Source: JBKEAD01 sp047973165 (lineage in GTDB: Bacteria; Verrucomicrobiota; Verrucomicrobiia; Chthoniobacterales; JBKEAD01). From it: a stretch of DNA of 6,831 nt. A program made the translations under genes and the position numbers. The notes beneath the pieces were generated by a model. That model was not told the origin of the DNA, searched no databases, and was given only the letters and a program-made list of their open reading frames with translations. Shown in pieces: positions 5,799 to 6,831 of the stretch; within the stretch, counting starts at the first letter, position 1, and the number at the start of each line of letters is the position of its first letter. The stretch covers positions 1 to 6,831 of the forward strand of contig JBKEBM010000023.1 in assembly GCA_047973165.1 (NCBI GenBank), written 5' to 3'.

Positions 5799-5806
5799 AG
5801 AACATT

Positions 5807-6831
5807 ATGAAAATTCACGATCTTGCCACACCGAGTATTCTTCTCGATATAGACCACCTCGAAAACAATCTCCAGGAGATGCAAAGTATCTGCAACGAAC
5901 ATGACGTTCAGTTGTGGCCTCATATTAAAACTCACAAATCTGTTGAAATCCTGCGTCGCCAGATCGCCCATGGAGCCACAGGCGCAACCTGTGCGAAACT
6001 CAGCGAAGCCGAGGCTCTCCTGCCCTCCGGCATTAAACAGTTTTTCATCGCACACTCCATTGTGGACCCAGGCGTCGCTCCGAGAATCCGTGTGCTCTCT
6101 GAAAAACTCGATCACCTCATCCTTGCTGTTACCAGTGCGGCACATGCTGAAGCCCTGAGCAAAGTGGTTGCGGAAGCAGGTATCAACGTTGATGTCTTTG
6201 TGGCTTACGATGCCGGTCTTCACCGCGAGGGAGCACGCTCCCTCGATGAACTAAAAAACGTCTTTGCTGCCCTGGAAAAATTGCCAAACCTAAATCCCAT
6301 CGGCCTCTATACCCATGAAGGGCATAGCTACGGCTGCACGCCTGAAAATCTGAAAGATACCGCCATCGCCGTTCATGCCCGTATCCTCGAAGCCCGCAAC
6401 ACCATTAACCCCGAGCTTCTTCTGGCACCCGGCTGCAGTGCCACGGCAAAAATCATGGCCACCCTGCCCGAGGTCGATATTGTGCGCCCTGGTGCCTATC
6501 CCATCGGCGACCTGAATTTAGCACAACGTCTTCCCGTTATGAAATGGGACGACGTTGCCGCCACCATCCTGAGCACTGTAATCGACAAGCCCGAATCCGG
6601 CCTGGCACTGATCGATGCCGGTTCCAAAACCTTTAGCGGAGACAAAACTCCTGAAGGAATCTCCGGCCTGGCCCAATCTGACACCGAACTTCAGGTCTGC
6701 CGCGTAAACGAAGAGCACGGCTACCTCCACGGGCCAAACGTTGACAAACTCAAAATCGGCGACCGCCTTCGCTTTGTTCCAAACCACATCTGCCCCGTCA
6801 TAAATCTCACCGATCAGGTCTTCGTCATTCG
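5807..6831 (+). CDS. D-serine dehydratase / D-threonine aldolase-like PLP enzyme (3' end cut)
   Basis: The frame from ATG 5807 is open to the window edge (341 codons plus 2 bases); family members are about 360-390 residues, so only a short tail is missing. It is a fold-type III (alanine-racemase-like) PLP enzyme. TPSILLDIDHLENNL (8-22) starts the barrel, and LWPHIKTHKS (36-45) carries the PLP lysine Lys41. GATGATCAKLSEAEAL (56-71), APGCSATAKI (207-216) and DIVRPGAYPIGD (224-235) line the site. The C-terminal beta domain has NEEHGYLHGP and VPNHICPVINL. His327 and Cys329 form the H-x-C metal pair of zinc-dependent D-serine dehydratases; characterised D-threonine aldolases have H-x-D. That favours deamination of D-serine or a related D-3-hydroxy amino acid, but bacterial members with this motif are little characterised. 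No SD site; seven T precede the start. Confidence 0.86.
   Translation, partial: MKIHDLATPSILLDIDHLENNLQEMQSICNEHDVQLWPHIKTHKSVEILRRQIAHGATGATCAKLSEAEALLPSGIKQFFIAHSIVDPGVAPRIRVLSEKLDHLILAVTSAAHAEALSKVVAEAGINVDVFVAYDAGLHREGARSLDELKNVFAALEKLPNLNPIGLYTHEGHSYGCTPENLKDTAIAVHARILEARNTINPELLLAPGCSATAKIMATLPEVDIVRPGAYPIGDLNLAQRLPVMKWDDVAATILSTVIDKPESGLALIDAGSKTFSGDKTPEGISGLAQSDTELQVCRVNEEHGYLHGPNVDKLKIGDRLRFVPNHICPVINLTDQVFVI

Overview
The window is a gene-dense bacterial chromosome segment of medium GC content (roughly 50-55% by eye). It holds one truncated gene on the minus strand at the left edge, a non-coding gap of about 365 bases, and then seven genes in a row on the plus strand. The last of these runs off the right edge. 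No RNA gene, CRISPR array, transposase, phage gene or pseudogene is visible. None of the plus-strand genes has a recognisable Shine-Dalgarno sequence. Several starts instead follow a run of six or seven T. Lack of SD sites and the general look of the proteins would fit Verrucomicrobiota (Opitutae/Puniceicoccales-like) or a related PVC lineage, but this placement is a guess without database comparison.

Left edge and gap: bases 1-178 (minus) encode the N-terminal 59 residues of a PAS-domain protein, probably a sensor or signalling protein. Bases 179-543 separate it from the divergent guaD and should hold both promoters. This gap contains the most unusual structure in the window. It is a long imperfect inverted repeat (arms about 252-287 and 473-507, core arms 261-279 and 481-498), so the same sequence stands upstream of both divergent genes in the same orientation relative to each. 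A second, short hairpin (496-525) overlaps the right arm just ahead of guaD.

Plus-strand cluster: guaD (guanine deaminase), a single-domain PPK2-family polyphosphate kinase, a HAD-IA phosphatase, bioB (biotin synthase), an rpiB (ribose-5-phosphate isomerase B) of the Glu-type seen in Mycobacterium rather than the Cys-type of E. coli, a PF04909-type metal-dependent amidohydrolase, and a PLP fold-type III D-serine dehydratase/D-threonine aldolase-like enzyme. Gaps between genes are 77, 9, 24, 27, 14 and 15 bases with no convincing terminator, so co-transcription of at least ppk2 onward is likely.

The products do not form a single textbook pathway. A loose theme of nucleobase, nucleotide and pentose-phosphate salvage (guaD, ppk2, HAD, rpiB) can be argued. 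The final pair (amidohydrolase plus D-amino-acid-type PLP enzyme) may form a small catabolic unit. bioB stands alone without other biotin genes. I see no clear evidence of an undescribed defence or mobile system. The points most worth checking are the inverted repeat, the SD-less T-run junctions, and the substrate of the last two enzymes.
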